Part shown: positions 36,921 to 45,832 of the stretch, piece after piece
Position numbering within the stretch: the first letter of the stretch is position 1
Layout of the letters: each line of letters starts with the position of its first letter
Assembly: GCF_003315175.1 (NCBI RefSeq)
Contig: NZ_QNRQ01000011.1
Location: 1 to 64,000 of the forward strand
Direction of reading: 5' to 3'
Source: Eoetvoesiella caeni
GTDB lineage: Bacteria; Pseudomonadota; Gammaproteobacteria; Burkholderiales; Burkholderiaceae_B
Length of the DNA: 64,000 nucleotides
The notes under the pieces: model-generated
Seen by the model: the letters and a program-made list of their open reading frames with translations, nothing else
What the model was told of the DNA's origin: nothing
Databases searched by the model: none
Program-made: the position numbers and the translations under genes

Positions 36921-38630
36921 TCAACGCGCAACCAGGGTCAGGTGATCGGCCACAGGCCCCAGCACCAGCACAGGCATGAACTGAAGCAGCGTCAGGATGA
37001 CAATGACGGCGATCAGCGTGAGCGCAAATGTGGGGGTTTCGATCTGCAGGCTGCCCGCGCTCTCCGGGGCCTGGCGCTTGCGTGCAAGCATGGCGGCGAT
37101 CACCAGGGGAATGATGAGCGCTGGATAGCGTCCTGCGGCCAGCACGAAGCTGCACGTCACGTTCCACCACACGGTGGCGTCCCCCAATCCCTCGAAGCCA
37201 GAACCGTTGTTGGCAAAGGCCGAGGTGTACTCATAAAACACCTGGCTGATGGCGTGGAACCCAGGGTTCGAGTTTCCTGTCAGGCTCGGCACCGACAACG
37301 TGATGGCGGTCAGCCCCAGCAGCACCAGGGGCTGCAGCAGCACGAGAACTGCAAGCAGCTTGACCTCCGGCGCTTCGATTTTTCGGCCGAACAGTTCGGG
37401 CGTCCGTCCGGTCATCAGCCCCGCCAGGAACACGCCAAGCAGCAGATACGTCAGGAACTGTTGCAGTCCACTGCCGATGCCGCCCCAGATGGCATTGATC
37501 AGCATGTCACTGATCGTGACCAGGCCAGTGAGCGGTGCCACCGAATCGTGCATGGCGTTGACCGAGCCGTTGGAGGTCTGCGTCGTCAGCGCGGCCCACA
37601 GTGCAGACGGATCGGCCCCCAAACGCACTTCCTTGCCTTCCATCAGTGCGATGTCCGACGAGGTCGAGGAATGCCCTTCGGACCAGATGGCAAAACCCGC
37701 GGAAGCCACGGACATCAGCAGCATCGTGCCGAATACCATGCCTGCGAATTTGCGCCGTCCGGTGAACGGGCCAATCATGAAAGCGACCGCCACGGGCACG
37801 AGAATCAGTGCCAGCGTTTCCAGCAGGTTGGACAGCGGCGTGGGGTTTTCCAGTGGCACCGAGCTGTTGGGGCCATACCAGCCGCCACCATTGGTGCCGA
37901 GTTGCTTGATCGCCACCATCGGCGAAACCGGGCCGAGCGGGATCTTCTGCTCTTTCATCTCGACCGTCGCATCGACGGGCGCGACCACGGGACCGCCCGC
38001 CAGCGTGGCCGGGACGCCTTGGCTGGTCAGCAGCACCGACCACACCAGGCACAGCGGCACCATGAAACGCAGCGTGGGGCGGATCACGTCGGCCCAGTAA
38101 TTGCCGACGTCCACGGGCTCCTGCTCATGGCCTTCGACCTTGCGCGCCTGCGCATTGCGTCCGCCGAACAGCCCACGCAGCGTCGCGGCAGTGAGCGCCA
38201 GCCCCATCATCGGCGTGATGACCTGCAGCGTCACGATGCCCGTCATGTGCGCGAGATAGGAGAGTTGCGCTTGCCCCGAGTAGTGCTGCTGGTTGGTGTT
38301 GGTCAGGAATGAGACCATGGTGTGCAGCGCCAGATCCCAGCTCATGTTGGGCGCGCCATTGGGGTTGAGCGGCAACCAGGCCTGGGTCATCAGGATCAGC
38401 CAGACAATGACGGCCAGCACCAGGTTGCTGAGCACGAAAGCGCCCGCATAACCGCGCCAGCTCATGCCGCGCTGGGGATTGGTGCCGATGAGCGCATACA
38501 GCGGTCGTTCCAACCAACGGAACAACCCGTCGCCACGCATCGGCTCGCCGCGCATCACTGCGGCCAGGTAGCGGCCAAGCGGCCAGCCCAGGGCAATCGC
38601 GAGGGCGAATACGAGAAGAAACTCAGTCAT
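36921..38630 (-). CDS. kdpA: KdpA, K+-channel-like subunit of the Kdp pump
   Basis: 569 residues with about ten hydrophobic segments. Pore-loop sequences typical of KdpA are visible ([39 protein letters not shown]). It selects K+ and passes it to KdpB. The start ATG at 38630 overlaps the stop of a 14-codon ORF (38627-38671). No kdpF gene of the usual 29-residue single-helix form is seen next to it. Confidence 0.96.
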   Translation of the reverse strand: MTEFLLVFALAIALGWPLGRYLAAVMRGEPMRGDGLFRWLERPLYALIGTNPQRGMSWRGYAGAFVLSNLVLAVIVWLILMTQAWLPLNPNGAPNMSWDLALHTMVSFLTNTNQQHYSGQAQLSYLAHMTGIVTLQVITPMMGLALTAATLRGLFGGRNAQARKVEGHEQEPVDVGNYWADVIRPTLRFMVPLCLVWSVLLTSQGVPATLAGGPVVAPVDATVEMKEQKIPLGPVSPMVAIKQLGTNGGGWYGPNSSVPLENPTPLSNLLETLALILVPVAVAFMIGPFTGRRKFAGMVFGTMLLMSVASAGFAIWSEGHSSTSSDIALMEGKEVRLGADPSALWAALTTQTSNGSVNAMHDSVAPLTGLVTISDMLINAIWGGIGSGLQQFLTYLLLGVFLAGLMTGRTPELFGRKIEAPEVKLLAVLVLLQPLVLLGLTAITLSVPSLTGNSNPGFHAISQVFYEYTSAFANNGSGFEGLGDATVWWNVTCSFVLAAGRYPALIIPLVIAAMLARKRQAPESAGSLQIETPTFALTLIAVIVILTLLQFMPVLVLGPVADHLTLVAR

Positions 38631-38671
38631 GGTCGGGCTCCGTCGCTTGGTTCAATGAGGCTTGCATTCAT
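38627..38671 (-). CDS. 14-codon ORF translationally coupled to kdpA
   Basis: ATG at 38671 with CGGAG 10 nt upstream, encoding [14 protein letters not shown], and its stop overlaps the kdpA start as ATGA. It occupies the place of kdpF but has no membrane helix, so it is not KdpF. It could serve only to deliver ribosomes to kdpA. Its short length makes chance possible. Confidence 0.3.
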   Translation of the reverse strand: MNASLIEPSDGARP

Positions 38672-38682
38672 CAGGCGCTCCG

Positions 38683-39390
38683 TCAAAAAGAAGCCTGGAT
38701 GGCAAACTCGGCGCGCGAGCCAGCCATGCCGGGGAATAGTTGCTTGGTCGCCGAGTCGGTGCCATGCAACGTCAGGCGAGCCTCGAAGGGGGCCTTGAAC
38801 GCCCAGACGACACCGACGGAGCCGTGGGTGTAGCTCTTCGCGTAAGCGCTGTCGAGGAAGTAGCGCGCCAGGGTTCCCTCGACCCGCCATGTGTCGTTGA
38901 TCGGGTAGCGGGCGCCCACCAGTGCATAGGTACCGGTGGTCTTGCTTGCCATGGCGTTCGTGGAATGCCCGACCGCGACCCAGTAGTTGTCGCGCCACGT
39001 CACGGCGGCATTGACCTCGTTCCAGTTGAGGTTCACATCGGAGCCCGGGTACTGGTAGCGCAGGTAGTAGACGTCGAGCGCCCAGTCCTCAGCGACTTTG
39101 CCGCTCCAGCCCAGCGCGATGTCGAACTCACTCGACGCGCCGTTGTCGGGCTTGAACTTGACGTTCGAACCCCACACCGAGGCATAGAGACCGGAGTCGT
39201 GGGCGTACTTGAACGACCCTTGAATGGCGGGCTTCTCGCGGGTCTGGGAAGACCCCCGCCACACGTAGTCGGAAGTCAAGGCCACGCTGCCAGTGACTTG
39301 TGCGGTTGCTACAGACGGCAGCGTAGCTGCCATGACACCGCCGCATACCGCAGCGACGCCCGCCAGGGACTTGAAGATTTGAGCGCGCAT
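38683..39390 (-). CDS. TorF-family putative porin
   Basis: 235 residues. A signal sequence (GVAAVCGGVMAATLPSVATAQ) is followed by VTGSVALTSDYVWRG, the hallmark start of the TorF/gcw_chp outer-membrane family, and the protein ends in an aromatic residue (IQASF) as outer-membrane barrels do. It probably forms a small beta-barrel. It is the first gene of the kdp unit, 52 nt ahead of kdpA, and may let solutes or ions reach the Kdp pump; that link is inference. Confidence 0.85.
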   Translation of the reverse strand: MRAQIFKSLAGVAAVCGGVMAATLPSVATAQVTGSVALTSDYVWRGSSQTREKPAIQGSFKYAHDSGLYASVWGSNVKFKPDNGASSEFDIALGWSGKVAEDWALDVYYLRYQYPGSDVNLNWNEVNAAVTWRDNYWVAVGHSTNAMASKTTGTYALVGARYPINDTWRVEGTLARYFLDSAYAKSYTHGSVGVVWAFKAPFEARLTLHGTDSATKQLFPGMAGSRAEFAIQASF

Positions 39391-39429
39391 GTTCTTTTTC
39401 GCAATCGAATGGCGAAATTGCCATGCAGC

Positions 39430-39475
39430 AGTATTCGCCTAAGTCCCTGGTCGCGTCATAACTTCTGCGTAAATT
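39430..39475 (-). promoter_or_regulatory. Shared stress operator/promoter B (porin-kdp operon)
   Basis: Minus strand: AATTTACGCAG (39465-39475) followed directly by AAGTTATGACG (39454-39464), then 21 nt counted from GTTATG to the -10-like AATACT (39430-39435). Transcription would begin near 39423, about 33 nt before the porin start. This is the copy in front of the kdp genes, the classical KdpE target. Confidence 0.68.
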
Positions 39476-39558
39476 TGATGGGGGGTGCCGCTTGCGAAGC
39501 CCCTGCGGCAGGGAGTCAGTGTTACAGGAGGGCCTCGCGGCACCGCCTACAGGGCGAG

Positions 39559-39604
39559 ACTTTATGCCAAATTTACGACGCCCTTGGCCGCCGCGGCGTA
39601 TGGT
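39559..39604 (+). promoter_or_regulatory. Shared stress operator/promoter C (GNAT/RimK-like operon)
   Basis: Plus strand: ACTTTATGCCA (39559-39569) and AATTTACGACG (39570-39580) in 11-nt phase, then 21 nt from TTTACG to the -10-like TATGGT (39599-39604). It faces right, divergent from site B, so the 248-nt region holds back-to-back copies for two operons. Confidence 0.65.
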
Positions 39605-39638
39605 TTAGGTGACTACCAAGGACCATCGGACGCCACCA

Positions 39639-39782
39639 GTGCCTCAATTCCTCCAGGACATTACCTTTGTATCCGTCGTCGTCGTCGGGTTCATCGCGTT
39701 CTTCCGCTTGGCCAACCGCGTCGAGAAATGGCGCGAGAACCGATCAACGGCCAAGCATTTGGAATCTCATCGTGTTGAATGA
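39639..39782 (+). CDS. Mini membrane protein 1 of the GNAT/RimK-like operon
   Basis: 47 codons from a GTG at 39639 (an in-frame GTG at 39609 lies almost on the predicted transcription start). The protein has one clear membrane helix, FVSVVVVGFIAFFRL, then a charged tail RVEKWRENRSTAKHLESHRVE. Its stop overlaps the next small ORF. No family recognised. The chain of overlaps and the promoter position make it likely to be translated. Confidence 0.45.
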   Translation: MPQFLQDITFVSVVVVGFIAFFRLANRVEKWRENRSTAKHLESHRVE

Positions 39783-39900
39783 GTTTCTGCACTTCATGCT
39801 GGCTGTTCTCGCCATTGTGGTTCCGCTGCTTCTTGCATGGGTGCTCATTGAGTACCCCACGCGCCGCAAGCGAAGTTCGAGTTCTTCACAACGCAGATGA
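39772..39900 (+). CDS. Mini membrane protein 2 of the GNAT/RimK-like operon
   Basis: 42 codons from GTG at 39772 (TTG at 39775 also possible). One long hydrophobic helix, FMLAVLAIVVPLLLAWVLI, is followed by a basic/serine tail EYPTRRKRSSSSSQRR. The 5' end overlaps mini protein 1, and the stop overlaps the GNAT start as ATGA (39897-39900). This makes four successive, coupled or adjacent genes. Function unknown; perhaps a membrane tether for the enzymes. Confidence 0.45.
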   Translation: MLNEFLHFMLAVLAIVVPLLLAWVLIEYPTRRKRSSSSSQRR

Positions 39901-40427
39901 CAAAAACCCGCATTAGGCTGGCCGACCACCAGGATATCGAGCAGCTCATAGAGCTTGAAGAACAATCGTTCGCTTCTGATCGAATATCGCGAAGAAGCTG
40001 GCGCGCGCTATCAAAGAGTGCCTCGGCCATTGTACTGGTGGCAGAGGCAGGTGCCATGGTCGTAGGTAGTGCGGTAATTCTCATGCGCAAGCGATCTCAG
40101 ATTGCTCGCCTTTATTCGATTGCCGTCAAGTGCGGCTGCCAACGCTCCGGAATCGGCCACCTTCTCACAAATGAAGTCTCCCGCGCAGCAACGGCGCACG
40201 GCTGCACCGAAGTGCGTCTGGAAAGTCGCATTGACAATGTGCGCGCGCACGCGCTATTTCGCGCACTAGGCTACACGCCATTTGGTGCTCCAATCCGCGA
40301 TTACTACGCCGATGGCGCGAGTGCCATCCGTTTTCGCAAGCAGTTGCGTCCTGATATCGCCACGAAAGCTGCCGGCAGGAACGCGGACAATTCAAACATC
40401 GACTGGAACCAGGCGCCGCCTGGTTAG
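39897..40427 (+). CDS. GNAT-family N-acetyltransferase of the RimK-like operon
   Basis: 176 residues, start fixed by the ATGA overlap. The GNAT core is IARLYSIAVKCGCQRSGIGHLL with the acetyl-CoA loop QRSGIG, then VRLESRIDNVRAHALFRALGY. GNAT plus RimK-like ATP-grasp pairs are known to occur in gene clusters predicted to make acetylated peptides or related metabolites, such as the osmolyte N-acetylglutaminylglutamine amide, where the two activities are fused. The C-terminal tail (after residue 145) is unassigned. Confidence 0.75.
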   Translation: MTKTRIRLADHQDIEQLIELEEQSFASDRISRRSWRALSKSASAIVLVAEAGAMVVGSAVILMRKRSQIARLYSIAVKCGCQRSGIGHLLTNEVSRAATAHGCTEVRLESRIDNVRAHALFRALGYTPFGAPIRDYYADGASAIRFRKQLRPDIATKAAGRNADNSNIDWNQAPPG

Positions 40428-40505
40428 GCCACGCAGTTCGAGCGCCCCCCATTCCGGCCATGATCGATGGCCGGAGCAACGATTCTTTTGCATTTAGAGC
40501 TCCCA

Positions 40506-42140
40506 ATGAATTCGGACCATCTGATCATCGTCGAGAAACCAAGCGATTTTCGCTGGAGCGACCCAGACATGGAGGTCGTCACGGCAGAACACTTCCTTGC
40601 GGACGGCCCGCGAATACGAAGCCGGCCGCGCAAGATCATCAATTTGTGCCGTAGCTACAGCTACCTGAGTGTCGGGTACTACTGTTCGCTGCTCGCGGAG
40701 GCTCGCGGAGATCGAGTGACTCCGAGCGTCGAAACCATCCTGGATCTCGCACGCCGCAAGCCGCAGGCAAGCATGCTGCCGACGCTGAACTCCCTTGTCG
40801 GCCCGCTGAAAGAGGTTCCTCGATCAGTCCGCAGCCTCACCCTGCACGTGTTCTTCGGAGAAATAGAGGACCCGCAGCTTGCCAATCTTGCCCGCAAGAG
40901 CTTCGAAATGTTCCAGTGCCCGCTATTGGAGATTGAAGTGGAGCGCGCAGCCAAGTCGGAGGTGTGGGAGGTCGCGGCCATACAACCGCTCAAGCCTGCG
41001 GACATCAGTGCGGAACAGGATGGCGTCTTTACGCGAGGCCTCGCCAAGTTCACCCGAAGGACTTGGAATCCAGCTCCGCGACCCCGCACGTACCGCATGG
41101 CGGTCGCCATACTGCATGACCCGAAAGATCCTCTGCCTCCATCGAACCTGAAAACACTGAGCAAGATTGTCGATATTGGAGAAGAGCTTGATATCTCCGT
41201 CGAATTGATCGAAAAGAAAGATTTTTCTCGCTTGACCCAATTCGATGCCTTGTTCATTCGGGAAACGACTGCAGTATCCGACCACACATTCCAGTTTGCA
41301 CGCAAGGCAGAAATGGCCAATATGCCTGTGATTGACGATCCAACGTCGATCTTGCGATGCACCAACAAGGCGTATCTCGCAGAACTTCTGAAAGGCCACG
41401 ACGTGCCCACACCTCAGACGTTCTTGTTGAGCAAGCACAGTCTGAACACGGCGGCCAGATTGCTGCCTTATCCGGTGGTGCTGAAGGTGCCTGATGGCGC
41501 CTTTAGTCTCAGCGTCAAGAAGGCGGAGGACGCGACGCAATTGGTTGAGATCGCGCGTGAAATGCTCAAGGAATCCGACGTCATTCTGGCACAGGAGTTC
41601 ATGTATACACCCTTCGATTGGCGGATCGGTGTTTTGGATGGCAAGCCGTTATTCGCGGCGCGCTACCACATGTGCAAAGACCATTGGCAGATCATCAAGC
41701 ACGCCGCCAACGGCAATTTCCAGGAGGGACGCGTCGAATCCGTCCCGTTGTCGGAGGTGCCCTTATCGATACTGGAGCTGGCGAGTAAATCGGCAAATCT
41801 AATCGGCGATGGACTCTACGGCATTGACATCAAATCCAACGAAGAACAGTCGTTTGTTATTGAGGTCAATGACAATCCAAACATCGATATTGGCATGGAA
41901 GATGCCCACGAGGGCGATGAAGTGTATCGAAAAATATTGCTTCATCTGCTTTATCGCTTTGAACTGAGGCACAACATTTCTACGAAGAATGGTACTGGCA
42001 AGCTCACACAGAGTTCACACCACGCCGAGTCGAAATCCGTGATCAGCGTTCATTCATCCTTACATGGCAACCCTGATGCCAAGAACGCTTTGAAAATTGG
42101 AAAAAAAGTGGATGGAGAGAAACTTTCCGTCTCGCCTTGA
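40506..42140 (+). CDS. RimK-like ATP-grasp ligase with RLAN-type N-terminal domain
   Basis: 544 residues from the ATG at 40506. The N-terminal about 210 residues (IINLCRSYSYLSVGYYCSLLAEARGD) match the RLAN domain that precedes a RimK-like ATP-grasp in a family of predicted amidoligases. The ATP-grasp part shows PYPVVLKVPDGAFS (nucleotide-binding Lys) and the metal motif FVIEVNDNPNID. Such enzymes join a carboxylate to an amino group with ATP. The C-terminal 55 residues are polar and probably disordered. Substrate unknown; the stress promoter and GNAT partner suggest a peptide-type compatible solute or a protein tail modification. Confidence 0.78.
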   Translation: MNSDHLIIVEKPSDFRWSDPDMEVVTAEHFLADGPRIRSRPRKIINLCRSYSYLSVGYYCSLLAEARGDRVTPSVETILDLARRKPQASMLPTLNSLVGPLKEVPRSVRSLTLHVFFGEIEDPQLANLARKSFEMFQCPLLEIEVERAAKSEVWEVAAIQPLKPADISAEQDGVFTRGLAKFTRRTWNPAPRPRTYRMAVAILHDPKDPLPPSNLKTLSKIVDIGEELDISVELIEKKDFSRLTQFDALFIRETTAVSDHTFQFARKAEMANMPVIDDPTSILRCTNKAYLAELLKGHDVPTPQTFLLSKHSLNTAARLLPYPVVLKVPDGAFSLSVKKAEDATQLVEIAREMLKESDVILAQEFMYTPFDWRIGVLDGKPLFAARYHMCKDHWQIIKHAANGNFQEGRVESVPLSEVPLSILELASKSANLIGDGLYGIDIKSNEEQSFVIEVNDNPNIDIGMEDAHEGDEVYRKILLHLLYRFELRHNISTKNGTGKLTQSSHHAESKSVISVHSSLHGNPDAKNALKIGKKVDGEKLSVSP

Positions 42141-42399
42141 ATAGCAGCGTCGCCAGCTCATTTTTCAAGTGATTACCGGACTTTGCGTTTGCAGTAAGCT
42201 GCGGGGCCTTTTGCCTTAGCGTCCGGCGTTGCCGGCGTAAAGGCTCCGCAAGTGGCGTCAAGCCGCGCAGAAAAATCGACCGAATCTCCACGCCACCCGC
42301 TGCTGGAGCGAATTCATCAAGCGGGACATCTCATCTCGGGCTGACACCCATTAGCAGTGCACGTATGGGCCGGACTTCGGCAGGTTCAGCCCGCGCGTC
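42141..42399. other. Intergenic region between convergent RimK-like and proV genes
   Basis: 259 nt without a credible gene. It contains the hairpin at 42213-42244 and a GC-rich second half. No promoter-like pair or repeat of the stress operator was found. Confidence 0.6.
42213..42244. terminator. Hairpin between convergent operons, possible terminator
   Basis: GCCTT (42213-42217) pairs with AAGGC (42240-42244), and the inner CCGGC/GCCGG stem closes a GTT loop. There is no T-run on either side, so intrinsic termination would be weak; it may mark RNA ends for both convergent transcripts. Confidence 0.35.
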
Positions 42400-43593
42400 T
42401 CACCGTGATTCGATGCTGCCGATACCCGGTGTCACCAGCTCCATCACCTTCGCGCGCGACAGCATGCCAATGAACTTGTCGCCATCGCCTGTGACTGCCA
42501 CGGGCTGGTCACTGGCCACCAGTTGCACCAGCACTTCATCCAAGCCGGCGGTGTCCGGCATTGATGCTAGCTCAACCACTTGTCGCGAGATGTCCCGCTG
42601 GCCTTCCTGTTCGGCGGTCAGCGCTGCATCAACCGTTAGAACGCCAGCCAGACGCTTGCCGTCGAGGACGGGGGCAAAAGCGTAGTCCAGCGCGCGCATC
42701 TGTTTGATGGCAAGCGCGGGGCGTGTGCGCATGGTCAGCGTCAGGCGCGATGGATTGACCGCGTGCGACGCGCTCAGCACCTTGGTGCGGTTGACGTCCT
42801 GCAGGAAGGTCTGTACGTATTCGGTCGCAGGGTTCAGCAAGATGTCTTCTGGCGTGCCTTCCTGGATCAACTCGCCGTCCTTCAGGATCGCGATACGGTT
42901 ACCCAGGCGCAGGGCCTCGTCCAGGTCGTGGGTGATGAAGACGATGGTTTTGTTCAGCTTGAGCTGCAACTGCAGCAGCTGGTCCTGCATTTCCCGGCGG
43001 ATCAGCGGGTCCAGCGCCGAGAAGGCCTCGTCCATCAGCAGGATTTCGGCATCGGTGGCCAGCGCGCGCGCCAGCCCGACGCGCTGCTGCATACCGCCGG
43101 AAAGCTGGTCCGGGTACTGTTCCTCGAACTCCTTCAGGCCCACTTGGTCCAGCCAGTAGCGCGCCTTGTCCTCGCGCTGGGCGCGCGCCACGCCCTGCAC
43201 GGCCAGGCCGTAAGCGGCGTTCTCCAGCACAGTGCGGTGCGGGAACAGGCCGAAGCGCTGGAACACCATGCTCATGGTCTTCTGGCGGAACTGTTCCAGT
43301 TCGCGCTTGCCCAGGCTGACCACGTCCACCCCGTCGACCACGATCTGGCCGGCGGTGGGCTCGATCAGGCGGTTGAAGTGGCGGATCAGCGTGGACTTGC
43401 CCGAGCCCGACAGGCCCATGATGACGTAAATGCTGCCTTCCTCAACGCTCAGGCTGATGTCGCGCAAGCCCAGCGTATGGCGGCTGCGCTTGAGCAGGTC
43501 TTCCTTGCTGATATCCGAGCGCGCGGCCTCCAACCACTTGGCTGGATGCGGGCCGAATATCTTGTAGATGTTCTTGACTTCGATCTTGCTCAT
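42400..43593 (-). CDS. proV: ProV-like glycine betaine/proline ABC transporter ATPase
   Basis: 397 residues from the ATG at 43593 (ribosome binding site GGGAGGC), overlapping proW by ATGA; longer frames through proW are rejected. The ATPase shows GLSGSGKSTLIRH, the signature LSGGMQQRVGLARAL and ILLMDEAFSALDPL. The C-terminal 120 residues are a pair of CBS domains, the part that in OpuA-type transporters senses ionic strength at the membrane and gates uptake. It imports compatible solutes under osmotic stress with ProW and ProX. Confidence 0.93.
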   Translation of the reverse strand: MSKIEVKNIYKIFGPHPAKWLEAARSDISKEDLLKRSRHTLGLRDISLSVEEGSIYVIMGLSGSGKSTLIRHFNRLIEPTAGQIVVDGVDVVSLGKRELEQFRQKTMSMVFQRFGLFPHRTVLENAAYGLAVQGVARAQREDKARYWLDQVGLKEFEEQYPDQLSGGMQQRVGLARALATDAEILLMDEAFSALDPLIRREMQDQLLQLQLKLNKTIVFITHDLDEALRLGNRIAILKDGELIQEGTPEDILLNPATEYVQTFLQDVNRTKVLSASHAVNPSRLTLTMRTRPALAIKQMRALDYAFAPVLDGKRLAGVLTVDAALTAEQEGQRDISRQVVELASMPDTAGLDEVLVQLVASDQPVAVTGDGDKFIGMLSRAKVMELVTPGIGSIESR

Positions 43594-44447
43594 CGCTTGC
43601 CTCCCTGGCGCACGCGCTGTCCATAGGATTGGGTGATGCGGTCGAACAGCACGGCCAGCACTACGATGCCCAGGCCGGCCAGCAGGCCGCGCCCGACCTC
43701 CAGGCGATTGATGCCCAGCAGCACCTCGTAGCCCAGGCCGCGCGCGCCTATCATGGAGGCGATGACGACCATGGAGAGCGCCATCATGGTGGTCTGGTTG
43801 ATGCCGGCCATGATGTTGGGCAGCGCCAGCGGCAGTTGCACGCCGAACAACTGCTGGCGCGAGTTGGCGCCAAAGGCGCGGGACGCCTCCAGCACTTCCT
43901 GGTCGACCAGGCGTATGCCCAGGTCGGTCAGGCGGATCAGCGGCGGCACCGCGTAGATGACGGTGGCGATGATGGCCGGGATCTTGCCCAGGCCGAACAG
44001 CATGACCACCGGGATCAGGTAGACGAAGCTGGGCATGGTCTGCATGACGTCCAGCACCGGCATCATGATGCTGCGCAGCCAGTTGATGCGCGCCATCAGG
44101 ATGCCCAGCGGAATGCCGATGATGACGGACAGCACCACCGCCATGATCATGAGCGCCAACGTCTGCATGCCGGCGTCCCACAGGCCCAGCAGGCCGACCA
44201 CGCAAAGCAGCGAGCCCATGGCGACGCTCAGGCCGATGCGTCGGCTGACCAGCCAGGCGATGGCCACGACCGCCAGCACCACCGCCCACCAGGGCGAACT
44301 GCGGAGGACTTGTTCAAGCCAGACCAGGATGTGCAGGAAAGGCTTGGACAAGGCTTCCAGGGTGTCGGCGTAATCGGTGACCAAGGAATCGACGAAACCG
44401 TCGATGGCGCGACGCAGCTCGCGCGGGGGGATCAATTCAGGAAACAT
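43590..44447 (-). CDS. proW: ProW-like permease of the betaine transporter
   Basis: 285 residues. After an amphipathic N-terminus there are about seven membrane helices; the EAA-type loop RLVDQEVLEASRAFGANSR faces the ATPase. PGxTMPSFVYLIP-like sequence (QTMPSFVYLIPVVMLFG) is typical of ProW/OpuAB. The start at 44447 lies 128 nt after proX. Inner-membrane channel for glycine betaine or proline betaine. Confidence 0.92.
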   Translation of the reverse strand: MFPELIPPRELRRAIDGFVDSLVTDYADTLEALSKPFLHILVWLEQVLRSSPWWAVVLAVVAIAWLVSRRIGLSVAMGSLLCVVGLLGLWDAGMQTLALMIMAVVLSVIIGIPLGILMARINWLRSIMMPVLDVMQTMPSFVYLIPVVMLFGLGKIPAIIATVIYAVPPLIRLTDLGIRLVDQEVLEASRAFGANSRQQLFGVQLPLALPNIMAGINQTTMMALSMVVIASMIGARGLGYEVLLGINRLEVGRGLLAGLGIVVLAVLFDRITQSYGQRVRQGGKR

Positions 44448-44575
44448 GGCGTAGCACCATCAGGATTGGTGCCCAGGCGCGCCGACGCGGGGGCGCGTCG
44501 GGTTCATTTCAAGGCACGGGAGGCTTGCCGCCGGCCATGGCGCGGCGCGCCAGACCTGGCGGCGGGGCAAGCCGA

Positions 44576-45571
44576 TCAGAGAGCGTCCTGCACTCGGGCC
44601 GCCACGTCGGCGGGCACCCATTGCTTCCACAGGTCGCCCTGGTTCTCCAGGAACCATTGCGCCACGTCGTCGGCGTCGTCGCCGGTTTCTTCCAGGTGGG
44701 CCAGGGTCTGGTCCATCACCGGCAGTGGCACGGCCACCTTGGAGAAGAATGCCGTCAGTTGCGGCGCGTCCTGGACGAATTGGGCGTTGAGCGCCGTGAA
44801 CACCGGATTCTCGGGGTAGGCGCTGGGCTCGGGGTTGGCGCACTTGGGCGCCGTCAGGCACTCGTGCTTGGCCGCGTCGTAGGGCGGCAATTCCAGCTTC
44901 ACCAGGTCCAGGGCGCCCACCAGCGGCGTCGGATACCAATAGTAGAAAACGATATCCTGTTTACGCTTGTAGGCGGAGGTCAGCGCCGCCTTCTGCGCCG
45001 CGCCGGTGCCCGGCGAGTACAGCGTGAAGCTGTCTTTCAGCCCCAGCGCGCGATACAGGTTGGAACTGACGACCTCGCAGCCCCAGCCGGCCGGGCAACC
45101 GTAGAAACGGCCCTTACCGGGCTCTTCCGGATCGGCGAAATGTTTCTTGAACTTGGGCAGGTCGGCCGCCGACTTCAGCTCGGGCAGGCGCTCGGCGGTG
45201 TAGCGGGGAATGAACCAGCCCTCGCCCCCCAGGTACAGCTCGCCCACGCGCTTGACCTTGCCGGTGGCTTCGGCGCGCTTCCAGGGCTCCGCAACGGAGT
45301 TGAGCCAGATCTCGGTGTTCACGTCCAGGTCGCCGCGCTCCAGCGCGGCCAGGGCCGGCAGGGTCTCGGTGGGCAGCACCTCGGTCTTGCAGCCGTAGCC
45401 GTTTTCGAGGATGAAGCGCTGCACCTCCACCAGCACCAGGTTGGATTCCCAGCTAGCGCCGCTGAAGTTAACAGGTCGACTCACTTCGCAGGCTGGTGCG
45501 GCCTGAGGGCTGCTGGCGCAAGCGAAGAAAATGGCTGTCAGGGCTGCCAACTTAAAGGCGGGATAACGCAT
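44576..45571 (-). CDS. proX: ProX-like periplasmic betaine-binding protein
   Basis: 331 residues from the ATG at 45571; a GTG 18 nt upstream has no ribosome binding site. The signal peptide is MRYPAFKLAALTAIFFACAS, then the mature protein begins ACEVSRPVNFSGASWESN. Trp and Tyr residues suited to an aromatic cage for quaternary amines are present (IWLNSVAEPW, GWFIPRYT, FYYWYPTP). First gene of proXWV, preceded by a 240-nt leader and promoter D. Confidence 0.9.
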   Translation of the reverse strand: MRYPAFKLAALTAIFFACASSPQAAPACEVSRPVNFSGASWESNLVLVEVQRFILENGYGCKTEVLPTETLPALAALERGDLDVNTEIWLNSVAEPWKRAEATGKVKRVGELYLGGEGWFIPRYTAERLPELKSAADLPKFKKHFADPEEPGKGRFYGCPAGWGCEVVSSNLYRALGLKDSFTLYSPGTGAAQKAALTSAYKRKQDIVFYYWYPTPLVGALDLVKLELPPYDAAKHECLTAPKCANPEPSAYPENPVFTALNAQFVQDAPQLTAFFSKVAVPLPVMDQTLAHLEETGDDADDVAQWFLENQGDLWKQWVPADVAARVQDAL

Positions 45572-45589
45572 GGATTTTTTAGCCTTCAC

Positions 45590-45826
45590 AAGGTTTAACG
45601 AAGAAGACCATTGCCGGAAAAATTTGAATCCTGCCTTGTACGTAAGCAGATAATCTTCGGCGCATTTCTAATCGATGCGATAAATAACTAAGATTCAAAT
45701 TTCATACCCAAAAATTCACTCCGCAGACTGCCGTCGCCTTACCCGCGGACCGAGGATTCTTGAAAGGCAGGATTTTTCTTCGTGATGAATGGCAAAATAG
45801 CCACACCTCAAACAAGCATCGAGGCC
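45590..45826 (-). promoter_or_regulatory. Long 5' leader of proXWV with two mutually exclusive pairings
   Basis: About 235 nt of untranslated leader follow promoter D. An 18-nt element close to the gene (45621-45638) can pair through one half with 45702-45712 (11 of 11 bp, AAATTTGAATC with GATTCAAATTT) or through the other half with 45764-45774 (11 of 11 bp, AATCCTGCCTT with AAGGCAGGATT). The halves overlap by four bases, so the two helices exclude each other. This has the form of a riboswitch, thermosensor or attenuator, not matched to any class I know. Confidence 0.45.
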
Positions 45827-45832
45827 TTGCAA

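Noticed and set aside
35976-38312. Open frame of 778 codons on the plus strand
   Set aside because: Antisense to kdpB and kdpA, Arg/Ser/Gln-rich, no motif or ribosome binding site.
38627-38700. kdpF
   Set aside because: The ORF in the kdpF position has 14 codons and no membrane helix; no kdpF-like sequence was found on either side of kdpA.
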